Below the pieces are notes generated by a model. The model did no database searches, had not been told where the DNA came from, and saw only the letters and a list, made by a program, of their open reading frames with translations. This document shows positions 1-7,711 of a stretch of DNA of 32,068 nt, piece by piece (the stretch's first letter is position 1; each line of letters starts with the position of its first letter). This DNA is from Candidatus Excrementavichristensenella intestinipullorum (GTDB lineage Bacteria > Bacillota > Clostridia > Christensenellales > Aristaeellaceae). Both the position numbers and the translations under genes were made by a program. The DNA is taken from the NCBI GenBank assembly GCA_018711685.1, contig DVHZ01000161.1, forward strand, positions 1-32,068. The letters are read 5' to 3'.

Positions 1-27
1 CGGCCCGCCCGCTTCGCGGGCGGGCCG
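1..27 (-). terminator. GC-rich hairpin downstream of xylB
   Basis: A perfect 12-bp inverted repeat (1-12 with 16-27) encloses a 3-nt TTC loop. It lies about 60 nt beyond the xylB stop codon, so it probably ends the minus-strand operon. Any U-tract would fall outside the window, so termination is an inference. Confidence 0.45.
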
Positions 28-86
28 GGTGGCCGGGCGGCCGGGCCCCGTGGCTGTCTGAAAGCCCTACGCCTCGGTTGAACGCC

Positions 87-1616
87 TTATGCCTTGGCGC
101 CCTGGTCGAACACCGGCTTCAGCGCCGGGTACAGGGACTCGTACAGCCCGAAGGCGTCCTGATAGGCGCTCTGGTTGGCCCGGTTGGGCAAGGTTTCCGT
201 CTCCACCCGCAGCACCGAAATGGCCTCCTTCAGGTCGCTCCATACCCCCGCGCCCACGCCGGCCACCAGCACCGCGCCGTAGGCGCCGCCCTCGCTGGCC
301 GCGGACATGGTGTACACCGGCAGGTCGAACACGTCGGCCTGGATCTGCCGCCACAGGGGCGAGGCCGCGCCGCCGCCGGAGGTATACACCTTCTGGGCGG
401 GGGAAATCTGGGTGACCAGGTCCACCACCTGCTTCAGGGAATAGGTGACGCCCTCCATCACCGCCCGGGTCATATCCCCCCGGGAGGTGACCAGGCTGAG
501 GCCGTAGAACACGCCCCGGCAGTTGGGGTCGGGATAGGGGCAGCGCTCCCCGGCCAGATAGGGCAAAAACACCACGCCGCCGGCGCCGGGCCGGGAGGCG
601 GCGGCCTCCTCGCCCATCAGGTCGTATACGTTCTTGCCCTGGGCCTTGGCCTGGGCCACGTCGTGCTCACACAGGGTATCCCGGTACCAACGGTAGGCGC
701 TGCCCGCCGCCAGGGTGCAGCCCAAGGCATGGTACAGGCCGCCCTGGTTGTTGCAGAACATCTGCAGTTTGCCCTGGGGGTTGTCGTGGAAGCCGTCAAA
801 GCCCATGGCCACGTTGCCCGCGGTGCCGATAACCACGCCCAGGATGCCCGGCTTCACCAGGCCGGAGCCGGTGGTCTGGATCACCGCGTCGCCGCCGCCG
901 GCGTACACGGGCAAGCCCTGGGGCAGGCCGGTCTGCCGGGCGGCCTGGGCGGTCACATGGCCGGCCAGGTCCACCGACTCGATGGCCTGGGGGAACAGCG
1001 CCTTATCCAGGCCCGCCAGGGCGATGAGCTCATCGCTCCAGCGCCGCTCCCGGGTATTGAAAAATCCGGTGCCCGAAGCGTCGGACATGTCGGTGCCCAC
1101 CTGGCCGGTGAGCTGCAGGCGGATATAATCCTTGGGGCAGCAGAACACGTCCATCTTCTGGTAGTTTTCCGGCTCCATTTCCTTGAGCCACAGCAGCTTG
1201 CCGCCGGTATAGCCGGTGAGCATCTGGTTGTTGGTATAGCCGAGCAGCCCTTCCGGTCCGCCGGCCTTGGCGGTGATCTGGTCGCACTGCTTCTGGGTGC
1301 GCTGGTCGCACCACAGGATGGCCGGGCGGATCACCTGCCGGGCCTTATCCAGGGCCACCAGGCCGTGCATCTGTCCGGACAGGCTCACGCCCTTGATGGC
1401 CTCCGCCGGCACTCCCGCCTTGGCCATGATGGCGGCGCAGCCCTGGCAGACGGCGTTCCACCAATCCTGGGGATTTTGCTCGGCCCAGCCGGGCTTGGGG
1501 GTGTACAGGGGATACTCCACCGTCTTGGAGGCCACTACCTTGCCTTCCTGGTCCGCGATGATGCACTTAGCTCCCGACGTGCCGATGTCCAGGCCCACCA
1601 AATATGCGCTGTTCAT
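87..1616 (-). CDS. xylB: xylulokinase (FGGY-family carbohydrate kinase)
   Basis: This 509-aa FGGY kinase most likely phosphorylates D-xylulose to xylulose 5-phosphate for the pentose phosphate pathway in the cytoplasm. The N-terminal phosphate-binding loop reads DIGTSG from residue 10. The xylulokinase-type motif SGQMHG is near residues 80-85 and WCDQRT near 102-107. The catalytic-base segment GGGD ends at Asp243, and the C-terminal ATP-binding motifs (TSGGGAASPLWRQ, GGAYGAVLVAG) are intact. Length matches the family (about 490-510 aa). The ATG is preceded by an SD-like GGAAAGGGGCAGGA. It starts 18 nt after the plsY stop and appears to be the last gene of the DUF512-der-plsY operon, an unusual position for a sugar kinase. 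Another FGGY sugar specificity cannot be excluded, but the MHG motif favours xylulose. Confidence 0.9.
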   Translation of the reverse strand: MNSAYLVGLDIGTSGAKCIIADQEGKVVASKTVEYPLYTPKPGWAEQNPQDWWNAVCQGCAAIMAKAGVPAEAIKGVSLSGQMHGLVALDKARQVIRPAILWCDQRTQKQCDQITAKAGGPEGLLGYTNNQMLTGYTGGKLLWLKEMEPENYQKMDVFCCPKDYIRLQLTGQVGTDMSDASGTGFFNTRERRWSDELIALAGLDKALFPQAIESVDLAGHVTAQAARQTGLPQGLPVYAGGGDAVIQTTGSGLVKPGILGVVIGTAGNVAMGFDGFHDNPQGKLQMFCNNQGGLYHALGCTLAAGSAYRWYRDTLCEHDVAQAKAQGKNVYDLMGEEAAASRPGAGGVVFLPYLAGERCPYPDPNCRGVFYGLSLVTSRGDMTRAVMEGVTYSLKQVVDLVTQISPAQKVYTSGGGAASPLWRQIQADVFDLPVYTMSAASEGGAYGAVLVAGVGAGVWSDLKEAISVLRVETETLPNRANQSAYQDAFGLYESLYPALKPVFDQGAKA

Positions 1617-1634
1617 AGGTCCTGCCCCTTTCCG

Positions 1635-2285
1635 TCATGTATTTTTGCGCCGCCTCGATATGCGGTCGATCTCCTCAAAATCCAGCTTGTTCTCCCGGTT
1701 GCGCTTGAGCCTGTCGATATTGCCCCGATGGGACCAATAGGCCAGCGCGGTGACCAGCAGGGCGTAGAGCACCAGCGGCCAATCGCCCCAGTGAAAGATG
1801 GCCGACAGCAGGGCGTACAAGGCGGCAGAGGCCAGGGAGGCCAGGGACATGGTGTGTGTAATGGCCAGTACCACCGCCTGACAGGGCACCAGGAACAGGG
1901 CGATCCACGGGTCGGTGACCAGGATCATGCCCAGGGACGCGGCGATGCCCTTGCCGCCCCGGAACCCGAACAGCGCCGGCCAGTTGTGCCCCAGGATGGC
2001 GCACAGTCCCCCCAGGCGGGCGCCCCAATCGCCCCATCCCCCTGAGCCGCCCAGCCACAGCCCCAGCAGGGAGGCCAGGGCGGCCTTGGCCACGTCCCCC
2101 AGCAGGGTGAGGACGCTGGGGGCCCAGCCCATAGTGCGCAGCACGTTGGTGGTGCCTGCGTTCTTGCTCCCCCGGTGGCGTATGTCGAAGTGACCCATGG
2201 CCCTGCTCACCAACACTCCGGTCTGGATATTGCCCAGCAGGTAGCCCGCGATGGCGATCACCGGCAGCTTCCATAACAATTCCAT
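1635..2285 (-). CDS. plsY: glycerol-3-phosphate acyltransferase PlsY
   Basis: This 216-aa integral membrane enzyme transfers the acyl group of acyl-phosphate to glycerol 3-phosphate, the first step of phosphatidic acid synthesis in the PlsX/PlsY pathway. All three PlsY motifs are visible: GSKNAGTTNVLRTMG near residues 39-53, GHNWPALFGFRGGKGIA in the middle, and HRGNIDRL near the C-terminus. Several hydrophobic helices separate them. I chose the ATG at 2285 (MELLWKLPVI) over an upstream in-frame start at 2348 because it begins with the first membrane helix, matches family length, and lies 1 nt after the der stop, which suggests translational coupling. The xylB gene follows 18 nt downstream. 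Confidence 0.93.
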   Translation of the reverse strand: MELLWKLPVIAIAGYLLGNIQTGVLVSRAMGHFDIRHRGSKNAGTTNVLRTMGWAPSVLTLLGDVAKAALASLLGLWLGGSGGWGDWGARLGGLCAILGHNWPALFGFRGGKGIAASLGMILVTDPWIALFLVPCQAVVLAITHTMSLASLASAALYALLSAIFHWGDWPLVLYALLVTALAYWSHRGNIDRLKRNRENKLDFEEIDRISRRRKNT

Positions 2286-2286
2286 G

Positions 2287-3621
2287 TCAATCGTCCTCTT
2301 TTTTGCGCTCTCGGAAGATAAACCGCAGGGGCGTGCCCTCAAAGCCAAAGGCCTTGCGCAGCTGATTGTGCAGGTACCGCTCGTAGGAGAAGTGGACCAG
2401 GGTCTGGTCGTTGACGAAGAACACGAAGGTGGGCGGCTGCACGGCCTGCTGGGTGGCGTAGTAGATCTTGAGCCTGCGCCCGTTGGTGGAGGGCGGGCTC
2501 AGGGCGGCCTGGGCGTCGGCCAGCACGTCGTTGAGCAGCCCCGTGGTAATCCGCCTGCGGGCCTGGGCGCAGGCGGCGCGCACCGCGTCCAGCACCTTGC
2601 CGGTGCGCTGGCCGGTGAGGGCGGAGATATATAAGATGGGGGCGTATTCCATGAACTTGAGCTGCTGGCGCACCTGGCGGGAATAGGCCTCCAGGGTGCC
2701 GGTGTCCTTGTCCACCGCGTCCCACTTGTTCACCAGGATCACCGCCGCCTTGCCCTGCTGGTCGATGTACCCGGCAATCTTGCTGTCCTGCTCGGACACC
2801 CCCTGCTGGGCGTCGATCACCAGCAGCGCCACGTCGCACCGGTCGATGGCCGCCAGCGCCCGCACCACCGAATACCGCTCCAGGGACTGGTACTGGATGG
2901 CCCGCTTGCGGCGTATGCCAGCCGTGTCGATGATGACGAACTGGTCCTCCCCGTCGGTGAGCCGGGTGTCGATGGCGTCCCGGGTGGTGCCCGCGATGTC
3001 CGACACCATCACCCGCTCCTGGCCCAGCAGCCGGTTCACCAAGGAGCTCTTGCCCACGTTGGGCTTGCCCACCACCGCCACCTGGATGGCCTGGTCCTCC
3101 TCCTGCTCCGCCTCCTGGTCGGGGAAATGGGCGCAGATGGCGTCCAGCAGGTCGCCGAAGTTCATCATGTTGGTGGAGGATATGCCGATGGGGTCGCCCA
3201 TGCCCAGCTGGTAAAAGTCGTAGATGTCGTTCATCTGGCTCACGCTGTCGATCTTGTTCACCACCAGCAGCACCGGCTTGCCCGCCCGGCGCAGCAGGTC
3301 CGCCACGGTTTGATCGTCCGCGGTCATGCCCTGGCGCCCGTCCACGAAGAACAGGATCACGTCGCAGGTCTCTATGGCGATTTCCGCCTGCATCCGCATC
3401 TGCTTGAGCAGGGCGTCCTGGGAATTGGGGTCGATGCCGCCGGTGTCGATGAGGGTGAACCGGTGGTTCTGCCACTGGCAGTCGGCGTACACCCGGTCCC
3501 GGGTCACCCCCGGCGTGTCCTCCACGATGGCGATGCGCCGCCCGGCGATCTTGTTGAAAAAGGTGGATTTGCCCACGTTGGGCCGCCCTACCACGGCGAC
3601 CAGGGGCCTGGTATTTGCCAT
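2287..3621 (-). CDS. der: ribosome-assembly GTPase Der (EngA)
   Basis: This 444-aa double GTPase is required for maturation of the 50S ribosomal subunit. The first G domain has GRPNVGKST at residues 12-20, DTPG, DTGG and NKID. The second G domain begins near residue 180 with GKPNVGKSS and has DTAG and NKWD. A KH-like domain forms the last 100 or so residues. The basic C-terminal tail (RERKKEDD) is typical. It lies between the DUF512 radical-SAM gene, whose stop is about 10 nt upstream of this start, and plsY 1 nt downstream. This order is commonly seen in Clostridia. All motifs are intact, with no sign of decay. Confidence 0.96.
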   Translation of the reverse strand: MANTRPLVAVVGRPNVGKSTFFNKIAGRRIAIVEDTPGVTRDRVYADCQWQNHRFTLIDTGGIDPNSQDALLKQMRMQAEIAIETCDVILFFVDGRQGMTADDQTVADLLRRAGKPVLLVVNKIDSVSQMNDIYDFYQLGMGDPIGISSTNMMNFGDLLDAICAHFPDQEAEQEEDQAIQVAVVGKPNVGKSSLVNRLLGQERVMVSDIAGTTRDAIDTRLTDGEDQFVIIDTAGIRRKRAIQYQSLERYSVVRALAAIDRCDVALLVIDAQQGVSEQDSKIAGYIDQQGKAAVILVNKWDAVDKDTGTLEAYSRQVRQQLKFMEYAPILYISALTGQRTGKVLDAVRAACAQARRRITTGLLNDVLADAQAALSPPSTNGRRLKIYYATQQAVQPPTFVFFVNDQTLVHFSYERYLHNQLRKAFGFEGTPLRFIFRERKKEDD

Positions 3622-3631
3622 ATCGCCTCTC

Positions 3632-4930
3632 CTATCCTATCCCGGCCAAGGCCTCCAGCAGCCCCTGGCCGTCGGTTACCGCTATCAATTCTACCCCCAG
3701 GGCGTCCCGCACCTGCTCCAATGTGGCGCCGTCCAGGAACACGTGCTCCCCCTCCCGGAGCATAGCCTGGGAGATCAGCAGCCGGTCGCAGCGCACCCCG
3801 GCCATGGCCCGCATCAAATCGCTGCCCGTCAGCAGCCCGGACACGGTGACGCTGGGCCCGAAAAACCGGTTTTCCACCGGGTATACCTGCACCTGCACCC
3901 CGGGCACCGGCATGGCCGCCAGCATCTGCCGCAAAAAGGGCGCCACCGCTACCCCGCAGGCCACCGCCGCCGAACCCGGCCGCGCCCGGTCCAGGCCGCC
4001 CTCCTGCCAGGCCCGGCTGTACTGGGCCTGGAGCAGCCGGCACAGGCCCACCCCGTTCTCGATCTGGGGATACTCCCCATAGGCCTCGTCCGGGGGGAAA
4101 TCCTGCCCCGCCAGCAGGTAAAACTCGTCCGCCGGGTAGACGAAGGGGTCGCCCCGGCGCTTCAGGCACCCCTGCGCCATGGCTTGGGCCTGCTCCAGCA
4201 CCTGCCGGGCCTCCTCCCGGGCAAATCCCCTCAGGGGATACAGCCCCTCCCGGTGCCCGGTGAGCCCCACCGGCACCAGGGCCAGGGACAGCGCCTGGGG
4301 CCCCAGGGCCGCCAGCTCCTCCATGGTGCGCTGCAGCTGGGCCCCGTCGTTGATGCCGGGGCACAGCACCGCCTGGGTGTGAAAGCTGAGCCCCGCCTGG
4401 GCCAGCGCCCGCAATTGCTCCATGATCCGCGCCCCCCGGGGCTGCCCCAGCATCCGGGCCCGCAGCTGGGGGTCGGTGGCGTGAACCGATATGTACAGCG
4501 GCGCGCACCGGCGGCGGATGATCCGCTCCAGTTCCCGGTCCGACACGTTGGTCAGGGTGACGAAATTGCCCATCATCAGGGACATGCGCCAGTCGTCGTC
4601 CTTCACCCGCAGGGACGCCCGGGCCTGGGCGGGCAGCTGGTCCACGAAGCAGAACAGGCAGTGGTTCACGCAGTTGCGCTGGGGGGACATGAGCATCTGC
4701 TCAAACCCCAGCCCCAAGGGGGCGTAGGGGTCCTTGGCGCACGCCACCCGGTAGGGCTGGCCCTGGCGCTCCAGGTCCAGCGTCAAATGCCGGTGACAGG
4801 TAAAGGTTTGATAGTCGATCAGGTCCACCACCGGCTTTCCATTGATGGCGGTGAGCACATCTCCGGGCCGCACCCCCAGCCCCTGGGCGATGCCGCCCGC
4901 CTCCACCTGTACGATACGCTGCCTGGCCAT
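3632..4930 (-). CDS. DUF512 radical-SAM/PDZ protein
   Basis: This 432-aa protein belongs to the uncharacterised DUF512 family often found upstream of der. An N-terminal PDZ-like segment covers about residues 8-60 (GLGVRPGDVLTAINGKPV). It is followed by a radical-SAM Fe-S motif CxxxCxxC with Cys87, Cys91 and Cys94, then the family block FCFVDQLP...GNFVTLTN. The C-terminal DUF512 domain contains NRFFGPSVTVSGLLTG. The ATG at 4930 follows a GGGGGAGGA ribosome site. A TTGACG-17-GATAAT promoter lies just upstream, so this gene probably heads the operon DUF512-der-plsY-xylB. The reaction and substrate are unknown. The link to ribosome or tRNA work is only by association with der. Confidence 0.9.
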   Translation of the reverse strand: MARQRIVQVEAGGIAQGLGVRPGDVLTAINGKPVVDLIDYQTFTCHRHLTLDLERQGQPYRVACAKDPYAPLGLGFEQMLMSPQRNCVNHCLFCFVDQLPAQARASLRVKDDDWRMSLMMGNFVTLTNVSDRELERIIRRRCAPLYISVHATDPQLRARMLGQPRGARIMEQLRALAQAGLSFHTQAVLCPGINDGAQLQRTMEELAALGPQALSLALVPVGLTGHREGLYPLRGFAREEARQVLEQAQAMAQGCLKRRGDPFVYPADEFYLLAGQDFPPDEAYGEYPQIENGVGLCRLLQAQYSRAWQEGGLDRARPGSAAVACGVAVAPFLRQMLAAMPVPGVQVQVYPVENRFFGPSVTVSGLLTGSDLMRAMAGVRCDRLLISQAMLREGEHVFLDGATLEQVRDALGVELIAVTDGQGLLEALAGIG

Positions 4931-4971
4931 GCCGTCCTCCCCCGCGAAAGCGCCGCTCTTTTCATCATATT

Positions 4972-5000
4972 ATTATCCCAATTTTTCCCCCTTTCGTCAA
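4972..5000 (-). promoter_or_regulatory. sigma-A-type promoter of the DUF512-der-plsY-xylB operon
   Basis: Read on the minus strand, a TTGACG -35 box (4995-5000) and a GATAAT -10 box (4972-4977) are separated by 17 nt. The initiation point would be about 40 nt before the DUF512 start codon. Confidence 0.75.
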
Positions 5001-5058
5001 GGGCCTGGGCGAGAAATCCGTCAAAAGAACGCGCCCCAACAAAATAACAAAAAAACCC

Positions 5059-5087
5059 TTGACCTGCTTCCCCAGCCGCGCTATAAT
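5059..5087 (+). promoter_or_regulatory. promoter of tRNA-Arg
   Basis: TTGACC (5059-5064) and a perfect TATAAT (5082-5087) are spaced by 17 nt. The predicted start falls about 12 nt before the mature tRNA 5' end, as expected for a stable RNA gene. Confidence 0.85.
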
Positions 5088-5106
5088 AATAAAGCTTTCA
5101 CGGCGA

Positions 5107-5182
5107 GCGCCTGTAGCTCAGAGGATAGAGTGTTCGACTCCGACTCGAAAGACCGTGGGTTCGAATCCCGCCAGGCGCACCA
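5107..5182 (+). tRNA. tRNA-Arg (anticodon CCG)
   Basis: The cloverleaf can be folded by eye. The acceptor stem GCGCCTG pairs with CAGGCGC. The D-arm is GCTC/GAGT. The anticodon stem TTCGA/TCGAA holds the 7-nt loop CTCCGAC, so the anticodon is CCG (reads CGG arginine codons). The T-arm is GTGGG-TTCGAAT-CCCGC. The discriminator A at 5179 and an encoded CCA (5180-5182) complete it. It stands alone with its own promoter and terminator. Confidence 0.96.
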
Positions 5183-5183
5183 A

Positions 5184-5222
5184 AACCTACCGAGGCTCAT
5201 GTTGCCTCGGTAGGTTTTTTTG
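5184..5222 (+). terminator. intrinsic terminator of tRNA-Arg
   Basis: A perfect 12-bp stem (5184-5195 with 5205-5216) with a 9-nt loop is followed by a T7 run (5215-5221). It starts two bases after the encoded CCA. Confidence 0.93.
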
Positions 5223-5383
5223 TCCGCGTCCCTTTGTCTCCATTCCTCGCGTCAAGGGCCGTGCGCTGGTTCGGTGGATCGAGCCCCTTTTCCAAAGCCC
5301 CGGTTATGGCTTCCTGCATCCCCTGGGATGGCCCCCGGCGGGATCCAGGAAGCAACGCCGGGCGGCCCGTGAAATCCGCAGGG

Positions 5384-5419
5384 CCTGACCCCTGAGGGCG
5401 GGCGGCCTCAGGGGTCAGG
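5384..5419 (-). terminator. 14-bp hairpin across the 3' end of the ABC ATPase gene
   Basis: A perfect 14-bp inverted repeat (5384-5397 with 5406-5419) and an 8-nt GC loop include the TGA stop codon (5408-5410) and the last codons of the gene at 5408-6064. No U-tract follows on the minus strand, so it may be a transcript 3'-end stabiliser or a Rho-type end rather than a classic intrinsic terminator. Confidence 0.55.
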
Positions 5420-6064
5420 CGCAAATCCGCTCTGGGCGGTAAAGACGCCCCCGTCCATTTCGGAAACCGTGTCGCACAGCTCCTCGATGTCCCTGGGGTT
5501 GTGGCTGGCCAGCAGGATGGTTTTCCCCTGGCCGCGCAGGTCCTTGAACAGCTGCCGCATGTCCTTGACCCCCGCGTTGTCCAATCCGTTCATGGGCTCG
5601 TCCAGTACCAGCATATCCGGGTTTTCCATGATGGCCTGGGCAATGCCCAGGCGCTGGCGCATGCCCAGCGAATACTTTTCCACGTGTTTTTTGCACTTGG
5701 GGTCCAGCCCCACCATTTCCATCGCCTGGACAATCTCCTGCCGTCCCGCCTGATGGCGGATATCGGCCAAAAACTTTAGGTTGGTCAAGCCGCTGTAGCC
5801 CGCTACAAATCCGGGGGCTTCAATGATGATGCCCATGGACGCCCCCAGGGCTTTCCGGTTCCGGCGGTCCACCCCGTTGATGGTGATTTGGCCGGAATAG
5901 GCGTCCAGCAACCCGCAGATGCACTTGAGCAGGACGGTCTTTCCCGAGCCGTTCCGGCCCACGATGCCGTGGATTCGTCCGGCGTCGAAGGTGGCGTTGA
6001 CCTCTCTCAGCGCCTGGAACTCCCCGAACTTCAGGCCCACGTCGACCAGCTGAACCTGGGTCAT
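5408..6064 (-). CDS. ABC transporter ATP-binding protein, module 1 (peptide export/immunity type)
   Basis: This 218-aa single-domain ABC ATPase shows Walker A GRNGSGKT at residues 36-43, the signature YSLGMRQRLGIAQ, Walker B MLVLDEPMNGLD and a switch His in LASHNPRD. The GIIIEAPGF segment is typical of the lantibiotic-immunity/BcrA-like branch. It follows two ABC-2 permease genes and is last in its operon. The ATG has the ribosome site GAGGAGGGAT. The protein closely resembles the ATPase at 9079-9711 (shared VGRNGSGK-VLLK, KYS-GMRQRLGIAQA and LDEPMN-LDNA), so the two are tandem paralogues. The exported substrate is unknown; export of or protection against an antimicrobial peptide is an inference from the subfamily. 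Confidence 0.9.
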   Translation of the reverse strand: MTQVQLVDVGLKFGEFQALREVNATFDAGRIHGIVGRNGSGKTVLLKCICGLLDAYSGQITINGVDRRNRKALGASMGIIIEAPGFVAGYSGLTNLKFLADIRHQAGRQEIVQAMEMVGLDPKCKKHVEKYSLGMRQRLGIAQAIMENPDMLVLDEPMNGLDNAGVKDMRQLFKDLRGQGKTILLASHNPRDIEELCDTVSEMDGGVFTAQSGFAPDP

Positions 6065-6077
6065 GCGGTATCCCTCC

Positions 6078-6926
6078 TCACGAAGCGGAATAGATGGCTA
6101 TCTTTTTGCGCGTGGCGCACAGCAGGGCGATGGCGGCGGCAAGGCAGCTTGTCGTGGCCGTGACGGCGAAGGCCAGGGTGGGGCGGAAGGTGATCGTCCC
6201 GTCGCCGATCACCTGGAGGGAGCCCCAGGAGCAGGGCGACAGCTTCAAAAACGCCAGGGAGATCACCATGCCCCCGATTTCATTGGACAGAATCGCCAAA
6301 GCCACCACCAGCAGATTGCCCACGGCCCCCCGGCTCCAGGCGTTCAGCGCCAGGGTCCACATGGCCAGCATGGCGCAGGTCAGGGCGTTGAGCAGGACGG
6401 TATAGTGCGCCGCCTGCCCCGCCGTATACAGGCCGATGATTTTCGCGGATATGGGGAGGCGCACCTGGAAGATTGCCGCCGCGTCGGTCTTGGTCAGCGT
6501 CTTGATCACCTTTCCCCATTCCAGGCTCAGGGAGGCGTACCGGTTCAGCACGATGGCGCAGCCCAGCGCCGCCACCACCACGAACAGGCAGCCCCAGAGG
6601 GCGGCGGCGATCATCTTCCCGGCCAGCCACCGGCCGCCGCCGCAGCGCTGGTAGACGTAGGGCTCCGCGCCGTCCCGCCCGGGCAGGTCGCACAGGAACA
6701 GGGCGAACAGGATAAACAGGATGCAGCGGCTGTCCTGGCCATTGAAGATCAGGACCAGGGCCTCCCACACCGATACCTTGTACCCCACCGCGGCGCACAT
6801 GTCCCTGAGGCCGGCCAGATAGTAATCCAGGATGATGACCAGCAGCATCAGGGCGAACAGGGTCCGCGGGGAGCGCAAATTCTTCAGGATATGAATTTTA
6901 GCCACTTGAACGGCGGAAAAAACCAC
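6078..6926 (-). CDS. ABC-2-type permease B, module 1
   Basis: This 282-aa polytopic membrane protein has about six hydrophobic helices and probably forms the export channel with the neighbouring permease and ATPase. After an N-terminal helix comes a soluble segment with PYVYQRCGGGRWLAGK. The paralogue at 9727-10560 has the similar PYLVARCGRCTVVLG at the same place. Translation most likely begins at GTG 6926, which overlaps the end of the upstream permease by 29 nt and has the ribosome site AAGGGGG about 8 nt before it. The ATPase follows 13 nt downstream. No named Pfam family could be assigned by eye. Confidence 0.78.
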   Translation of the reverse strand: MVFSAVQVAKIHILKNLRSPRTLFALMLLVIILDYYLAGLRDMCAAVGYKVSVWEALVLIFNGQDSRCILFILFALFLCDLPGRDGAEPYVYQRCGGGRWLAGKMIAAALWGCLFVVVAALGCAIVLNRYASLSLEWGKVIKTLTKTDAAAIFQVRLPISAKIIGLYTAGQAAHYTVLLNALTCAMLAMWTLALNAWSRGAVGNLLVVALAILSNEIGGMVISLAFLKLSPCSWGSLQVIGDGTITFRPTLAFAVTATTSCLAAAIALLCATRKKIAIYSAS

Positions 6927-7701
6927 GCTCTTTCCCCCTTATCACCACGGTCATCCCCGCGGCAAGGGCCAGGCTGATGCCGGCGAACAGCCCAAACACC
7001 ATAGCGGCAGGCAGCAATATCCCCGGGACGCGGGTTACATAGCCCAGCTGATAATCCCGAAGGATTTGCAGAAAGGGCACATGGAGCCACGCGCAGATGT
7101 AGTCCTTCACGTACAGGATGACCCCCGGGGCGATAAAGGCCATATAGACGTTTGGCCATATGCAGCTCAGCGCCAGGCCCACCACCGCCCACATGCCCGC
7201 CGCCAGGCTCTCGCACAAAATGTGCATGAACATGTACAGCACGTACCGCCCCTCCACCACCAGCGCGTCGAAGCTGTTGATCACGCTCTCGTAGGCGGGC
7301 AGATTGCCCTGGTAGAACAGGGCGGAGAAGCGGGTGCTGATTCCCAGGGTATACAGGGTAATCCCCACCATGGTGGCCAGGCAGGCCGACAGGAAGCAGG
7401 CCGCCGTTTTGGAAAGCACGTAGGCGGACGGCCCCATCCTGTACATTTGATAGGAAAGGCTCCCCGTCTGGGCGTCCTTCACGTAGGCGTCGGCATAGCA
7501 CAGCGCGCCGAAGGCGGGAAACGCCCAGCTCATGGGGCCCATGCCCAGCATCGTTTCCAGGTGAGCCAGCAGATCGGTGGCCCTCTCGCTGTGTACTTCC
7601 TCATAGCCGCCAAAGTACATCAGGGCCGCCAACGCCAGCGCCGCCCACAAAAAGCCCCTGTGGGCCACCGCCCTTCTCAGGTCGTTTTTCAGGATTCGCA
7701 T
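6898..7701 (-). CDS. ABC-2-type permease A, module 1
   Basis: This 267-aa membrane protein starts with a basic N-terminus (MRILKNDLRRAVAHR) and a first helix near residues 17-30. A large outer segment and about five further helices follow. It ends with a basic cytoplasmic tail (RGKERGFFRRSSG). The central sequence ALCYADAYV...YVLSKTAA corresponds to ALPYAGAFW...YFLSKMFA in the protein at 10553-11326, which marks the two as paralogues. It begins 10 nt after the stop of the secreted-protein gene and overlaps permease B. It is probably one half of a heterodimeric exporter. Confidence 0.78.
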   Translation of the reverse strand: MRILKNDLRRAVAHRGFLWAALALAALMYFGGYEEVHSERATDLLAHLETMLGMGPMSWAFPAFGALCYADAYVKDAQTGSLSYQMYRMGPSAYVLSKTAACFLSACLATMVGITLYTLGISTRFSALFYQGNLPAYESVINSFDALVVEGRYVLYMFMHILCESLAAGMWAVVGLALSCIWPNVYMAFIAPGVILYVKDYICAWLHVPFLQILRDYQLGYVTRVPGILLPAAMVFGLFAGISLALAAGMTVVIRGKERGFFRRSSG

Positions 7702-7711
7702 GGCTATTCCC

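Noticed and set aside
78-2045. Long plus-strand open frame of 655 codons opposite xylB and plsY
   Set aside because: It is antisense to two genes with full family motifs, has no family-like content, and arises because high-GC genes leave the opposite strand open.
3326-5047. Long plus-strand open frame opposite der and DUF512
   Set aside because: The translation is low-complexity, rich in Pro, His and Gln, and antisense to conserved genes.
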